From the NCBI RefSeq assembly GCF_000170755.1, contig NZ_ABCK01000009.1, positions 62,001 through 126,000 of the forward strand: a stretch of 64,000 nucleotides of DNA. Direction: 5' to 3'. Source of the DNA: Lentisphaera araneosa HTCC2155. GTDB taxonomy: Bacteria > Verrucomicrobiota > Lentisphaeria > Lentisphaerales > Lentisphaeraceae. This document shows positions 48,143-57,335 of the stretch, piece after piece (the first letter of the stretch is position 1; each line of letters begins with the position of its first letter). The notes under the pieces are model-generated. The model saw nothing but the letters and a program-made list of their open reading frames with translations. It was not told the DNA's origin and made no database searches. Made by a program: the position numbers and the translations under genes.

Positions 48143-49132
48143 TTATCCAAGAAGACCTTTGATAACTTCGCGTTCACCTTCAAGCTCAGCAACAGTTTTT
48201 GCTACGCCATCAGTGAGGTGTGAGTCAAGTTCGAAACCAGGAACGATTTCGTAAGTGCCATCACCGTTTGAACGACATGGGAAAGAGAAGATAAGTCCTT
48301 CTGGTATTCCGTAAGGATTGCCGTCAGAACAAACACAGCTTGAGAAAACTTCGCCTTCTGGAGTTGGAGTAAGGAGGCTCTTAACGTGGTCAATTAAACC
48401 ATTTGCAGCAGAAGCAGCAGAAGATTTACCGCGTGCAGCGATGATCGCAGCACCACGTTTTGCAACTGTAGAAGTGAATTCACTTTGAAGGTAAGCAAGG
48501 TCGCCAATCACGTCAGCGGCAGGCTTGCCAGAGATTGTTGCATTTTTGTAGTCAGGAACTTGAGTCGCTGAGTGATTGCCCCAGATAACCATGTTTTTAA
48601 CTTCAGTTACGGCAACACCAGCTTTTTGTGCGAGCTGTGATTTAGCACGGTTCTCGTCAAGACGAGTCATTGCGTGGAAACGATCGCGAGGGACGTCAGG
48701 AGCATTGTGCATAGCGATTAGGCAGTTAGTGTTGCAAGGGTTACCTACAACTACAACGCGAACGTCATCAGCTGCGTGGTCGTTGATTGCTTTACCAGTG
48801 CTGGTGAAAATAGGGCCGTTCTCTTTAATGAGATCGCCACGTTCCATTCCTGGCCCACGTGGTTTAGAACCTACGAGCAGTGCCCAGTTAACGTCTTTCA
48901 TAGCAACATTGACGTCGTCAGTCATAACGATTTCTTCAAGCAGTGGGAAAGCGCAGTCGTCGAGCTCCATAGCTACACCTTTGAGGGCGTCGAGAGCTGG
49001 AGTGATTTCGAGGAGGTTAAGAGCTACTTTTTGCTCGGGGCCGAACATTTCACCGCTAGCAATGCGGAAGAGTAAGCTATAATCAATTTGGCCGGCAGCA
49101 CCGGTTACACAAACGCGGATTGTTTTTGACAT
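48143..49132 (-). CDS. mdh: malate dehydrogenase (type 2), unusual glycine-motif residue
   Basis: A 329-aa NAD-dependent malate dehydrogenase of the cytosolic-like type, interconverting malate and oxaloacetate in the TCA cycle. Catalytic features are present: [11 protein letters not shown] in the mobile loop, [22 protein letters not shown], and the proton-relay His in [12 protein letters not shown]. The nucleotide-binding motif reads [12 protein letters not shown]. Residue 17 is normally Gly or Ala, but here the codon GAT gives Asp, one base from GGT. AAGGA lies nine bases before the ATG. It is divergent from ispH. Confidence 0.95.
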   Translation of the reverse strand: MSKTIRVCVTGAAGQIDYSLLFRIASGEMFGPEQKVALNLLEITPALDALKGVAMELDDCAFPLLEEIVMTDDVNVAMKDVNWALLVGSKPRGPGMERGDLIKENGPIFTSTGKAINDHAADDVRVVVVGNPCNTNCLIAMHNAPDVPRDRFHAMTRLDENRAKSQLAQKAGVAVTEVKNMVIWGNHSATQVPDYKNATISGKPAADVIGDLAYLQSEFTSTVAKRGAAIIAARGKSSAASAANGLIDHVKSLLTPTPEGEVFSSCVCSDGNPYGIPEGLIFSFPCRSNGDGTYEIVPGFELDSHLTDGVAKTVAELEGEREVIKGLLG

Positions 49133-49158
49133 GATCCGTGGTCCTTTTTTTGGGTTTA

Positions 49159-49186
49159 CTTATACAGATGTTAAGTCGCGTTCAAA
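49159..49186 (-). promoter_or_regulatory. possible mdh promoter
   Basis: On the minus strand TTTGAA (49186-49181), 16 bases, then TATAAG (49164-49159), about 27 bp before the mdh ATG. Confidence 0.4.
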
Positions 49187-49277
49187 GCTAAACCAAAGTG
49201 CTGAAACTTCAAACAGTTCGGACGTTGAAATTCAAGCCTTTTCCATTATCTTGCGGAGAAAAATTCAAGGAAAAATT

Positions 49278-50204
49278 ATGAAACTGATTATGGCAGCACC
49301 GCGTGGTTTTTGTGCAGGTGTAGAACGAGCCCTGAAAATTGTTGATGAAGCACTCGAATTGCTTCCGCATCCGATCTATGTCAATCATGAAATTGTGCAC
49401 AATTCTCATGTTGTGGAGTTTTACAAAAAGAAAGGCGTGATTTTTGTCGAAGAGATCGATGATGTCCCCGATGGTTCAAGTTTTATTTTTAATGCGCATG
49501 GCGTGCCACCGAGCTTAGTGAAAGCTTCGAAAGAGCGTGGGATGAAAATAGTTGATGCAACTTGCCCTTTAGTGAGCAAAGTTCATTTTGAAGCGATTCG
49601 CTACGCTAAGCAAGGATATAAAATCATTTTGATTGGTCACGAAGGGCATCCAGAAGTGATTGGTGTGATGGGTGAAGCTCCTGATGCTATTTACTTAGTT
49701 GAGAAGCCTGAAGATGTGGATGATTTGGAATTCACACAAGACGATAAGATTGCCTACATTACCCAGACAACTTTATCTGTGGATGACTGTGCAGCAGTTA
49801 TTTCATCATTGAAAAAGCGTTACCCCGGAGTTTCAGAGCCTAAAAAAGCCGATATTTGCTATGCAACGACCAATAGGCAGGAAGCTGTGAAGCAAATTGC
49901 TGAAAAATGTGATGTGTTCTTGATTGTTGGTAGTCCGAATTCATCAAATTCGAATCGGCTACGAGAAGTGGCTAAAGCTGGTAAAGGTCTAGATGCCTAC
50001 ATGGTGAATTGTGCTGAAGGACTTGATCCGAAATGGTTTGAAGGTAAACAGACTTTAGGTCTAAGTGCTGGTGCATCGACTCCTGAAAAGATTGTGAGTG
50101 CGGTGGTAGATCGTTTGAAAGCCGAATGTGGTCTAATTGAAGTTTCCGAGTTTATCAGTCGTGAAGAGAATGAGCACTTTGCTTTACCGAAGATTCGCGC
50201 GTGA
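49278..50204 (+). CDS. ispH: 4-hydroxy-3-methylbut-2-enyl diphosphate reductase
   Basis: The ATG at 49278 (AAGGA six bases upstream) gives 308 aa, the normal IspH length. The frame is open 49 codons further up, but that part has no homology pattern and no ribosome site. The three iron-sulfur ligands Cys12, Cys96 and Cys194 are present (GFCAGV, DATCPLV, DICYATT), as are the substrate-binding motifs HGVPP, GHEGHPE, TQTTLS and GSPNSSNS. It makes IPP and DMAPP in the last step of the MEP pathway. It overlaps the next gene by 4 bp (GTGA). Confidence 0.96.
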   Translation: MKLIMAAPRGFCAGVERALKIVDEALELLPHPIYVNHEIVHNSHVVEFYKKKGVIFVEEIDDVPDGSSFIFNAHGVPPSLVKASKERGMKIVDATCPLVSKVHFEAIRYAKQGYKIILIGHEGHPEVIGVMGEAPDAIYLVEKPEDVDDLEFTQDDKIAYITQTTLSVDDCAAVISSLKKRYPGVSEPKKADICYATTNRQEAVKQIAEKCDVFLIVGSPNSSNSNRLREVAKAGKGLDAYMVNCAEGLDPKWFEGKQTLGLSAGASTPEKIVSAVVDRLKAECGLIEVSEFISREENEHFALPKIRA

Positions 50205-50476
50205 TTGACTTATTTAAAAAAGTAGCTTTTTGGGAAGGAGTATCTTACCTCCTCTTGGTCTTTGTGGCGATGCCTATGAAATATTTAGCGGGTTACCCAC
50301 AAGCTGTTCGAATTGTGGGCATGGCGCATGGGGTTTTATTTGTAATGTTTTGCCTTATTCTAGCGGACCTTCTTAGAAGAAAAGAGTTCACTTTTAACTT
50401 CTCAGTATTTGCCTTCATCATGTCGATCTTGCCGTTTGGGACATTTTATTTAGAGGGTAAGATAAAAAGTGCCTAA
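50201..50476 (+). CDS. DUF3817-family small membrane protein
   Basis: A 91-aa protein starting at a GTG that overlaps the ispH stop. It has three hydrophobic helices with the family pattern: FWEGVSYLLLVFVAMPMKY, then VGMAHGVLFVMFCL, then a third helix near the C terminus. DUF3817 proteins are small integral membrane proteins of unknown function. It is coupled to ispH here. Confidence 0.85.
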   Translation: MIDLFKKVAFWEGVSYLLLVFVAMPMKYLAGYPQAVRIVGMAHGVLFVMFCLILADLLRRKEFTFNFSVFAFIMSILPFGTFYLEGKIKSA

Positions 50477-50596
50477 AACTTGGCTTCATGAAGATTTCTT
50501 ATATAATTCATATAAATATCTTTAAAATTATTGTGAATCCTCTATATTCACCGCCATTTTATATTATTTAATAACCAAAATCTGGAGTTCAGTTTA

Positions 50597-51496
50597 GTGC
50601 GTGACCATATAAAAATACCAGAAGTTTTAGCTATTGCCGGTTTAGGGCAAATGGGTGCCTCTTTTGCTATGGCAGTACGAAAATTCTTACCTGAGATCCG
50701 TCTTAGCGGTTGGGCACCAAGTCAGCAAGAAGCGGAAAAAGCCGTTGAGCTTGGTATTGTAGATGAGGCGAGTACTAATACTAAAAAGGTTTTATCTGAA
50801 GCTGATGTGGTAATGTTGGCAATGCCGATTTCTCCCTTGATCGATTTTGTAAATGATCATGTCACTGAATTTAAAATAGGTTCAATTGTCACTGACTTGA
50901 GTTCAGTTAAGTCAGATATTGTCGATGGCATCCGCCCAGGTTTATGTGAACAAGGAGTCCATTTTATTGGCGGGCACCCTATGGCCGGGACAGAAAAGAC
51001 TGGTATGGAAAATGGTGATGCCGACATGTATACGGATAAAGTAGTGTTTCTAACTCCTTTCTGCACAGATGACCCTGCAGCACTTTCGATTGTTCGTGAG
51101 CTATGGCGTAGTATTGGTGGCAATACATTTGAAGTTGATGCTGTTGATCACGATGTGACTTTAGCTCGCTCAAGTCATGTTTTACATATAAATTCAAACA
51201 TTACGACACATGTCTGTTTACAGGCACCAAACAAAGATTTAGCAATGTTAGCATGTGGTGGTGCTTTTCGAGATACCTCGAGGATTTCGTCTTCCAACCC
51301 TGATTTATGGGTCAATGTAACAAAGCACAATAAACAAGCTATATTAAAAGCAATGGATGAAACACTCGACCAAGTTAGTCACGTACGTTCGTGGATAGAA
51401 GGTGAGGACTGGGATAGTCTTTACAAATTTTTAGCAGAGGGAAAAGCTTTGCGTGACGATTGGTGGGATTCATTTAATAAGTTGGATAAAAAATGA
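50597..51496 (+). CDS. tyrA: prephenate dehydrogenase
   Basis: A 299-aa TyrA-type NAD(P)-dependent dehydrogenase that converts prephenate to 4-hydroxyphenylpyruvate in tyrosine synthesis. It starts at GTG with GGAG nine bases upstream. Seen: the Rossmann motif GLGQMGASFAMA, TDLSSVKSDI, the HPMAGTEKTG motif near 128, and DHDVTLARSSHVLH with the substrate-binding His. There is no fused chorismate mutase domain. It overlaps dxs by 4 bp. Confidence 0.92.
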   Translation: MRDHIKIPEVLAIAGLGQMGASFAMAVRKFLPEIRLSGWAPSQQEAEKAVELGIVDEASTNTKKVLSEADVVMLAMPISPLIDFVNDHVTEFKIGSIVTDLSSVKSDIVDGIRPGLCEQGVHFIGGHPMAGTEKTGMENGDADMYTDKVVFLTPFCTDDPAALSIVRELWRSIGGNTFEVDAVDHDVTLARSSHVLHINSNITTHVCLQAPNKDLAMLACGGAFRDTSRISSSNPDLWVNVTKHNKQAILKAMDETLDQVSHVRSWIEGEDWDSLYKFLAEGKALRDDWWDSFNKLDKK

Positions 51497-53364
51497 TAAC
51501 GCGAATATTAGATAAGATTAAACAGCCAGACGATTTAAAGCAGTACAACACTGAAGAATTAAAGGGCTTATGCGAAGAGATTCGAGCGTACTTGGTAGAC
51601 GTATGTTCTACTCATGGCGGGCATTTAGGTTCGAATTTAGGCATCGTTGAGCTTACTGTTGCTCTTCACAAGGTATTTAACTCCCCTAGTGATAAGATCC
51701 TTTACGATATAAGTCACCAAGGCTACGTACACAAAATTTTAACAGGACGTAAAGACTACCTTAATACCTTGCGTTCTTATCAAGGTTGTAGTGGTTTTTT
51801 ACAGCGCGAAGAAAGTAGTCACGACCATTTTGGTGCCGGTCATGCAGGTACAGCGTTGTCAGCAGGCTTAGGTTTTGCAGCTGCAAGAGATCAGCGCGGG
51901 GCGAGTGAAAAAGTGATTTCAATTGTGGGTGATGCGGCCTTAGGCTGTGGCGTTTCATTAGAAGCACTAAATAATATCGCAGAAACTACTGATGACATGA
52001 TCGTTATCTTAAACGATAATAAAATGTCAATTTCACCTAATGTTGGTGCCTTGTCGAAATATCTAAATCGCATCATAACGGATAAGAATTACCGACATGT
52101 TCGTGAAAACGTTAAACAATTTTTGACGAAAATTCCAAAGTTTGGCCAAGCTATTCGTTCGGGAGTAGCCAAGGTAGAAGATGCAGCAAAGAGTATTTTG
52201 GTTCCTGGAGCCATTTTTGAAGAACTAGGTTTTCATTATATTGGACCAGTAGATGGCCATAATCTCGATTCATTGATTCCCATTCTCGAAGCTATTGCAA
52301 CTGACAAGAAGCCAGTGCTTTTACATGTGATGACGGAAAAAGGTCATGGCTTTCATGAAGCTGAATCATGTCCTGAACGCTTGCATGGATTTAAGAAGAA
52401 AGTGCCAGCTGAGCCCGATGCGGTTCCGCAACCGTCAGTCAAATCCTTTTCACAGTCTTTTGGTGATGCAGCCTGTCAGTTAGCATCTAAAGATTCGCGT
52501 GTTGTTTCAATTACAGCAGGTATGCTTTCGGGTACAGGTATGACAGTTTTTAAAGAGCGTTTTCCCGATAAAACTTATGATGTTGGGATTGCGGAAGAGC
52601 ATGCGGTGGTCTTTGCAGCTGGTATGGCTGCCAATGGATTGAGACCAATTGTTGCGATTTACGCAACCTTTATGCAGCGCGCCATGGATTGCGTCTATCA
52701 CGATGTTTGTCTTCAAGAATTACCCGTAATTTTCTGCTTGGATAGAGCCGGACTCGTTGAAGATGGCCCGACGCACCATGGTATTTATGATATTGGTTTT
52801 TGGCGTTCTTTGCCCCATATCCACATCATGCAGCCACGAGATGATTCAGAAATGAAAGCGATGATGGACTTAGCTTTGATATTAGATCACGCTACAGTTA
52901 TTCGTTATCCGAAATCATCTTCTGCAGATTTGACTTGTCCTCGTGCTAAAGTTGAGCTTGGTAAGTCTGAAGTCCTGCGCGAAGGAACTGATGCTGTGAT
53001 TTGGGCCGTTGGTCGCGAATGTGAACTGGCTCTGCAGTTGGCGGAAGATTTACAGAAAAAAGATTTCTCAATTAAAGTCGTTAACGCTAGGTTCTTAAAG
53101 CCTTTCGATAAAGAAGCCTTTTTGGCAGATGCTAAAGCGATGCCAATGATTACTCTGGAAGATCACGTTAAAACGGGTGGTTTAGCATCGATAGCCGCCG
53201 AGCTTTTTGTTGAAAATAAGATTTCAAAACCTTATCTTGCCAAAGCTTACCCCGAAGCTGAAGTTATTACTTGGGGCAAGGTTGATAAGTTGCGTGAGCT
53301 TTATGGCATGACTTCCGATAAATTAATAGAAGAGATTACTCAGTTTTTAGATGATTCAAAATGA
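51493..53364 (+). CDS. dxs: 1-deoxy-D-xylulose-5-phosphate synthase
   Basis: A 623-aa thiamine-diphosphate enzyme that joins pyruvate and glyceraldehyde 3-phosphate, the first MEP pathway step. Seen: STHGGHLGSNLGIVELT, GAGHAGTALSAGLGFA, the ThDP/metal motif GDAALGCGVSLEALNN to LNDNKMSIS, and AEEHAVVFAAGMA in the pyrimidine-binding half. Normal length. Its end overlaps the start of the following gene by 14 bp. Confidence 0.96.
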   Translation: MITRILDKIKQPDDLKQYNTEELKGLCEEIRAYLVDVCSTHGGHLGSNLGIVELTVALHKVFNSPSDKILYDISHQGYVHKILTGRKDYLNTLRSYQGCSGFLQREESSHDHFGAGHAGTALSAGLGFAAARDQRGASEKVISIVGDAALGCGVSLEALNNIAETTDDMIVILNDNKMSISPNVGALSKYLNRIITDKNYRHVRENVKQFLTKIPKFGQAIRSGVAKVEDAAKSILVPGAIFEELGFHYIGPVDGHNLDSLIPILEAIATDKKPVLLHVMTEKGHGFHEAESCPERLHGFKKKVPAEPDAVPQPSVKSFSQSFGDAACQLASKDSRVVSITAGMLSGTGMTVFKERFPDKTYDVGIAEEHAVVFAAGMAANGLRPIVAIYATFMQRAMDCVYHDVCLQELPVIFCLDRAGLVEDGPTHHGIYDIGFWRSLPHIHIMQPRDDSEMKAMMDLALILDHATVIRYPKSSSADLTCPRAKVELGKSEVLREGTDAVIWAVGRECELALQLAEDLQKKDFSIKVVNARFLKPFDKEAFLADAKAMPMITLEDHVKTGGLASIAAELFVENKISKPYLAKAYPEAEVITWGKVDKLRELYGMTSDKLIEEITQFLDDSK

Positions 53365-54291
53365 GATTTTAGAGAGGGCGAAAGCCGGCGAATTTGAAGC
53401 TTTATTAGCTTTAAATAAACGTGGTTTTTTTCCTGCATCTAAAGAGACTCCTGAAGAGTTTATTAAACGCTTGGAAGCTTTGCGCTCGTCTTACGAAAGT
53501 TTAGAATCTGATTTAGACAAAAATGATTTTTTGAACTCGAAGGTATTAAGTTCAATAAATCTGATGTCATTCCTCAAGAAATGTTTTGCGATGCCCGCAA
53601 AGGCAATTTAGAGCTCTACGATTTTGATTTAGACTGGGTTCCTGGCTTTTTTTATTCGCCGGGAGCTCTGTTTGGTGGCTGTGCTTGGGGGATCCCTCCG
53701 CATTACTTCACCTTGTTTATTTTACGCCCTAGCTTTCGAACGCGCGATAAATGGTATATCTATGGAAGGCAAGAACTGATGGCTCACGAGATGTGTCATG
53801 CAGTGCGTTTCCCTTTAGAAGCAGATAAGTATGAAGAGATGTTTGCGTATCAAACATCGACTTCATCTTTCAGAAAGCTCTTTGGGCCGATGGTCAGGAG
53901 TCCAAAAGAAACGTATATACTCATGGCCTTAATTGCGGCTCTGATGGGCACGCAGGTTTGGATATACAGTCAAGAGTATGTGAAAAATACTTATTTTCTA
54001 CCAATGCCAGTGATTATTCTGATGGCGATGATGTTGGGGTATTTTGCTTTTCTCATGTTGAGACAGCATTTACAAAACAAAAGTTATCAAAGGCTTCTTG
54101 GGATGTTATCTGAGCTTACCGACAAACCGCGAGCGGTGGCCTTTCGTCTCAACGATAAAGAAATCGATCTTGTGCTTAAGGAGCAAACCTTGGACCGGGA
54201 CCTTTTTGGAAGCCTTTTGGACCAGGCCGGCGCTGGAGGTCTGAGGAAGGAAGTCCTTTTCTCATATTTTCGCTGTAAAGAAAAACTCTAA
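53351..54291 (+). pseudogene. membrane zinc-metallopeptidase-like protein, frameshifted
   Basis: Two frames make one protein. The first (53351-53611) codes a helical N terminus. The second carries an HExxH zinc motif (HEMCH, about 53785) followed by a Glu-rich helix, then two membrane helices (about 53920 and 54000) and a basic tail. The break is at a run of six T (53527-53532): a seventh T would continue DKND into FFELEGIKFNK and on to MFCDARKGN. The cause could be a single-base deletion, ribosomal slippage or a read error. The C-terminal 116 bp overlap the kinase gene on the other strand. The peptidase role is inferred from HExxH only. Confidence 0.75.
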
Positions 54292-55909
54292 GGCGTTTGC
54301 CACTCTCGTCGAATGATGATCTTTGTATAATTTTTGGAGCCCCATTAGTGATGATTAGTCGGTCTAAGCTCAATTGTTTGAACGGTTCGATACTGCTGCC
54401 AGAGTAGTGCATCATTTTAAGTGTTTTAACCGATGAGCCAATGAGTGGTTTGATGTCATCGATGATGCCTAGTTCCAGTTCCCTAATGTTGAGCGACTTA
54501 AGTTGCTCGAGTTTTACTTCGGTGTTGCTGAGGTTCAGTATGTCTGCATTTTTTATGAGGTAAATATTTTGAACTGAGGTGTCGCTCAAATCGAGTTCGC
54601 CAAATTTAAATGGACTAAGCGGACTGACGTCTTTGAGGTTTGTTTGTCCGGATAGATCAAGGTTGATGAGGCCGTCTTTAATTTGATAGTTGTTGGGGCC
54701 GATGGCAGTGAGTTTGTTGATTTTACTCAAGTGCTTAAGAGCTTCGTTAAGTTGAGTGCTTAGAGGATCAAGTGAAGTTGCTTTAATCAGGTCTATATCA
54801 GCTTTTGGCTTATGTACAGTTTCCGGACTTACTGGTGTCTCTGTTGTAGCATTTTTAAGAATACTTTCTCGAGGCTTTTTCGTTGCGTTAAATTCTGTTT
54901 GTTCCTCGGGGATGAGAGCAAGAGAGATGACCCCAAGTAGTATGAGACAGGCGATACCACCAATAACTGTCTTTACTGGGAAGCCTTTTTTTGCTGGAGC
55001 CGGGGATCTAGCAGATTTTTTCTTATTTGGTAAATGTTGAGTCGTAGGTTTGTGTTCATACATCTCTTTGAGATGATTGAGTGATTTACTCGTTTTAAGT
55101 AGTCGCAGATCCTCAATTAATTCATCGCAATTTTGATAGCGCATTTCGGGCCGCTTCTCCATCATTTTGGCGATAACATTTGCGAAGTTCGCATTCATTG
55201 ATGGTTTTCTGACGATGGGGTGATCCATGGGTTCTTGGACGTGTTTCATCATGACTTCAAGAGGGCTTTTACCATCGTAAGGAGTTGAACCGCAGAGAAG
55301 GTGGTAGAGCGTCGCTCCAAGAGTGTAAATATCGGAGCGTTGATCAGCAGAGCAGGCGTCCAATGCTTGTTCGGGTGCAATGTAGTGTGGGGTGCCGAGG
55401 GCAATGCCTGTGGCGGTTACATTGAGTTCAGATTCTTGGTCTTTGGCAATGCCAAGGTCGGCTAGTTTGACATAGCCTTTTGGGGTCATTAAGATGTTTT
55501 CTGGTTTGATGTCACGGTGGATAATGCCTTTCGTGTGAGCGAGTTTGAGTGCGTCAGCTATGCCGAGTGCTGCATCTCTAACAAAGCCTTCATCTAAACC
55601 ATTTGGGCTGTTTTTGAGTAGCTCACCTAAGTCAGGGCCATCAATGAATTCCATTGCGAGGAAGTTTCGGCTACCGTCAGCACCTGCATCATAAATTCTG
55701 ACGAGGTTCTGGTGTTCAATGGATGCCGCGAGGAGGCCTTCACGTATAAAGCGTTGTTGAAATTCTTCTTGGTCTATCGAATTGTGGGGTTCAAAAATTT
55801 TGACGGCAAGGGGGATGTTGAGTAGGGGGTGGTGGCTTAAATAAACTGCGCCCATGCCTCCGCGACCTAGGAGTTTTTCGAGTTTATAGTCAGCAATGAT
55901 ATCGAGCAT
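54176..55909 (-). CDS. receptor-like Ser/Thr protein kinase with leucine-rich ectodomain
   Basis: A 577-aa PknB-type kinase. The catalytic domain occupies residues 8-275: GRGGMGAVY loop, Lys37 in AVKIF, HRDIKPEN at 131-138, DLG at 151-153, and an APE motif near 178-180. A Pro/Lys-rich linker leads to one transmembrane helix (313-333). The exported part has short leucine-rich units (LINLDLSGQTNLKDV, LDLSDTSV, ILNLSNTEV) and a basic Pro-rich tail. It starts one base inside the stop of an ECF sigma gene, so sigma and kinase are coupled. The ectodomain probably senses an envelope or ligand signal. The last 116 bp overlap the convergent metallopeptidase-like gene. Confidence 0.94.
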   Translation of the reverse strand: MLDIIADYKLEKLLGRGGMGAVYLSHHPLLNIPLAVKIFEPHNSIDQEEFQQRFIREGLLAASIEHQNLVRIYDAGADGSRNFLAMEFIDGPDLGELLKNSPNGLDEGFVRDAALGIADALKLAHTKGIIHRDIKPENILMTPKGYVKLADLGIAKDQESELNVTATGIALGTPHYIAPEQALDACSADQRSDIYTLGATLYHLLCGSTPYDGKSPLEVMMKHVQEPMDHPIVRKPSMNANFANVIAKMMEKRPEMRYQNCDELIEDLRLLKTSKSLNHLKEMYEHKPTTQHLPNKKKSARSPAPAKKGFPVKTVIGGIACLILLGVISLALIPEEQTEFNATKKPRESILKNATTETPVSPETVHKPKADIDLIKATSLDPLSTQLNEALKHLSKINKLTAIGPNNYQIKDGLINLDLSGQTNLKDVSPLSPFKFGELDLSDTSVQNIYLIKNADILNLSNTEVKLEQLKSLNIRELELGIIDDIKPLIGSSVKTLKMMHYSGSSIEPFKQLSLDRLIITNGAPKIIQRSSFDESGKRLRVFLYSENMRKGLPSSDLQRRPGPKGFQKGPGPRFAP

Positions 55910-56487
55910 TAGTTGTCCAATTGCTTGAGTACAGGTTTGATACGTTTCATCATACGATGCTTGACGACATAGACTGCGTCGACATTGATGTCGAGTTCTT
56001 CGGCAACTTGTTCAGGAGCCATGTGGTCTTGTGCGAGCATTCTGAAAATAGTGATGCTTTGGGGTTGGACCTCTGCACTTATGTATTCGATAGCCTGTTC
56101 AAGAAGATGTTTCTGCCACTCTTCTTCCCAGTGTTTTTCGGCGACTTCATGATCATCGGAACTTAAAACGATGCCCTTATCTCCAAGTTCGTTGAGACTC
56201 TCGAGAGCATTTTTTCTTTTGCGGATTAGGTCAAAACTGCGACGATCAATGATGGTTTTTAAATAGTCGCGGAAGCGACCTTTAGAACCATCGTATTTGA
56301 AAATAGAGTTTGATTTAAAAATATTAATTAAAACTATTTGGACGAGATCATCGAGCTCGTCGTTGCTAAGTCCGCGGTCGCGCCCACGTAAAAGGATAAG
56401 TTTGCGGTAGGTTTGATCAAAATCATCCCAAGCAACTTGGCTTCCCATGTTGAGCTTTTGAAGTAGTGTGCGACGCGTAGTAAACAT
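55909..56487 (-). CDS. ECF-type RNA polymerase sigma factor
   Basis: A 192-aa protein. Region 2 (about residues 15-95) shows DDFDQTYRKLILLRGRDRGLS, DELDDLVQIVLINIF and GRFRDYLKTIIDRRSFDLIRKRK. Region 4 (about 135-188) shows ITIFRMLAQDHMAPEQVAEELDINVDAVYVVKHRMMKR. The stop overlaps the kinase ATG (TAATG). Sigma-kinase pairs of this kind occur in PVC bacteria, where the kinase can control the sigma factor instead of an anti-sigma protein. That role is inferred here. Confidence 0.92.
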   Translation of the reverse strand: MFTTRRTLLQKLNMGSQVAWDDFDQTYRKLILLRGRDRGLSNDELDDLVQIVLINIFKSNSIFKYDGSKGRFRDYLKTIIDRRSFDLIRKRKNALESLNELGDKGIVLSSDDHEVAEKHWEEEWQKHLLEQAIEYISAEVQPQSITIFRMLAQDHMAPEQVAEELDINVDAVYVVKHRMMKRIKPVLKQLDN

Positions 56488-56496
56488 AATTTTTGT

Positions 56497-56616
56497 TTAA
56501 TCGAAATTAAAAAGGCTATCCATATCATTGTTAAAGTTTTTTTGACTCTTGTCGCTACATGAGCTGAGGCCGAAGATGGCGGTGATTAAAATGGCGATGT
56601 AAATAATTTTTCTCAT
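56497..56616 (-). CDS. small lipoprotein, 39 aa
   Basis: ATG at 56616 with AGGATG upstream. The product is a lipoprotein signal (MRKIIYIAILITAIFG, then LSSC with the lipidated Cys at 20) and a 19-residue polar tail. It lies 9 bp before the sigma factor gene and should be the first gene of that operon. It may report envelope state to the kinase or simply be a leader; function unknown. Confidence 0.65.
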   Translation of the reverse strand: MRKIIYIAILITAIFGLSSCSDKSQKNFNNDMDSLFNFD

Positions 56617-56699
56617 TTTTTTTCATCCTATATCTTAAAGTATGACTAAGTCATTGTACAAGGCTCAGTGAGTCTTTGCAATATATAAAAGTATGTGTC

Positions 56700-57335
56700 T
56701 TATTCGAAAGAAATTTTTTCTCCACTAAATTTAACAAAAAAACTATTCGGCATGCTGCTGGCCTTTGTTTTATCTTGTGGGGAGTATTTCCATTTAACAG
56801 ATCGTTTTGAAAATTTTTCATTGCTAGAAGCAATGATATCTGAAGGGGTGTTGATGACAATTTCAATTTCGAGCTGATCGATGCGTTTTTTGGATTCGTC
56901 TTTTGTGATATTTTTGAAATCGTATGGAGTCGAGTAAGTGAAGCTCCAATTTTCCTCATTTTTACTCAAGCGAGCATAGGGGATGAAGCCTGAATTGAGG
57001 GCCTCTCGAAGGTTGTTGATTTCAATTTTGATGTCAACATGTACGCGGCCGGAGTTCTTGTGGACGCGTACAGAGTGAGATTTTAGTTCCAAGAAGGAAT
57101 CGAGGTACTCTTCGATGGCTTTTTCATCAAAATAGTGGATAGATGATTTACCTTTGCTATTTTTAGCGGCTTCATCGAGATCTTTTAAACTCGTTAAAGT
57201 CTTATTATCTATCGAGTAAGAGATGTTTAGTGAGGCTGATCCATCGTTAAATATATTGAGTTCTTGTTCATAGACTAAGCAAGAAAAGAAAGAAACTGCA
57301 GCCAGGATTAAGAGGCTAAGTTTGGTGAGTTTCAT
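56700..57335 (-). CDS. lipoprotein, unknown function
   Basis: A 211-aa protein with a lipoprotein signal ([19 protein letters not shown], Cys19). The mature part is beta-rich, with alternating Lys/Asp/Glu and a [11 protein letters not shown] strand near 97-107. The N-terminal motif ([18 protein letters not shown]) is like the start of LppM/YbbR-type lipoprotein domains, but the assignment is loose. It overlaps clpC by 4 bp, so it is expressed with the chaperone. Confidence 0.78.
   Translation of the reverse strand: MKLTKLSLLILAAVSFFSCLVYEQELNIFNDGSASLNISYSIDNKTLTSLKDLDEAAKNSKGKSSIHYFDEKAIEEYLDSFLELKSHSVRVHKNSGRVHVDIKIEINNLREALNSGFIPYARLSKNEENWSFTYSTPYDFKNITKDESKKRIDQLEIEIVINTPSDIIASSNEKFSKRSVKWKYSPQDKTKASSMPNSFFVKFSGEKISFE

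Noticed and set aside
49131-49277. N-terminal extension of IspH
   Set aside because: It has no family similarity and no ribosome site; ATG 49278 gives the normal length and cysteine positions.
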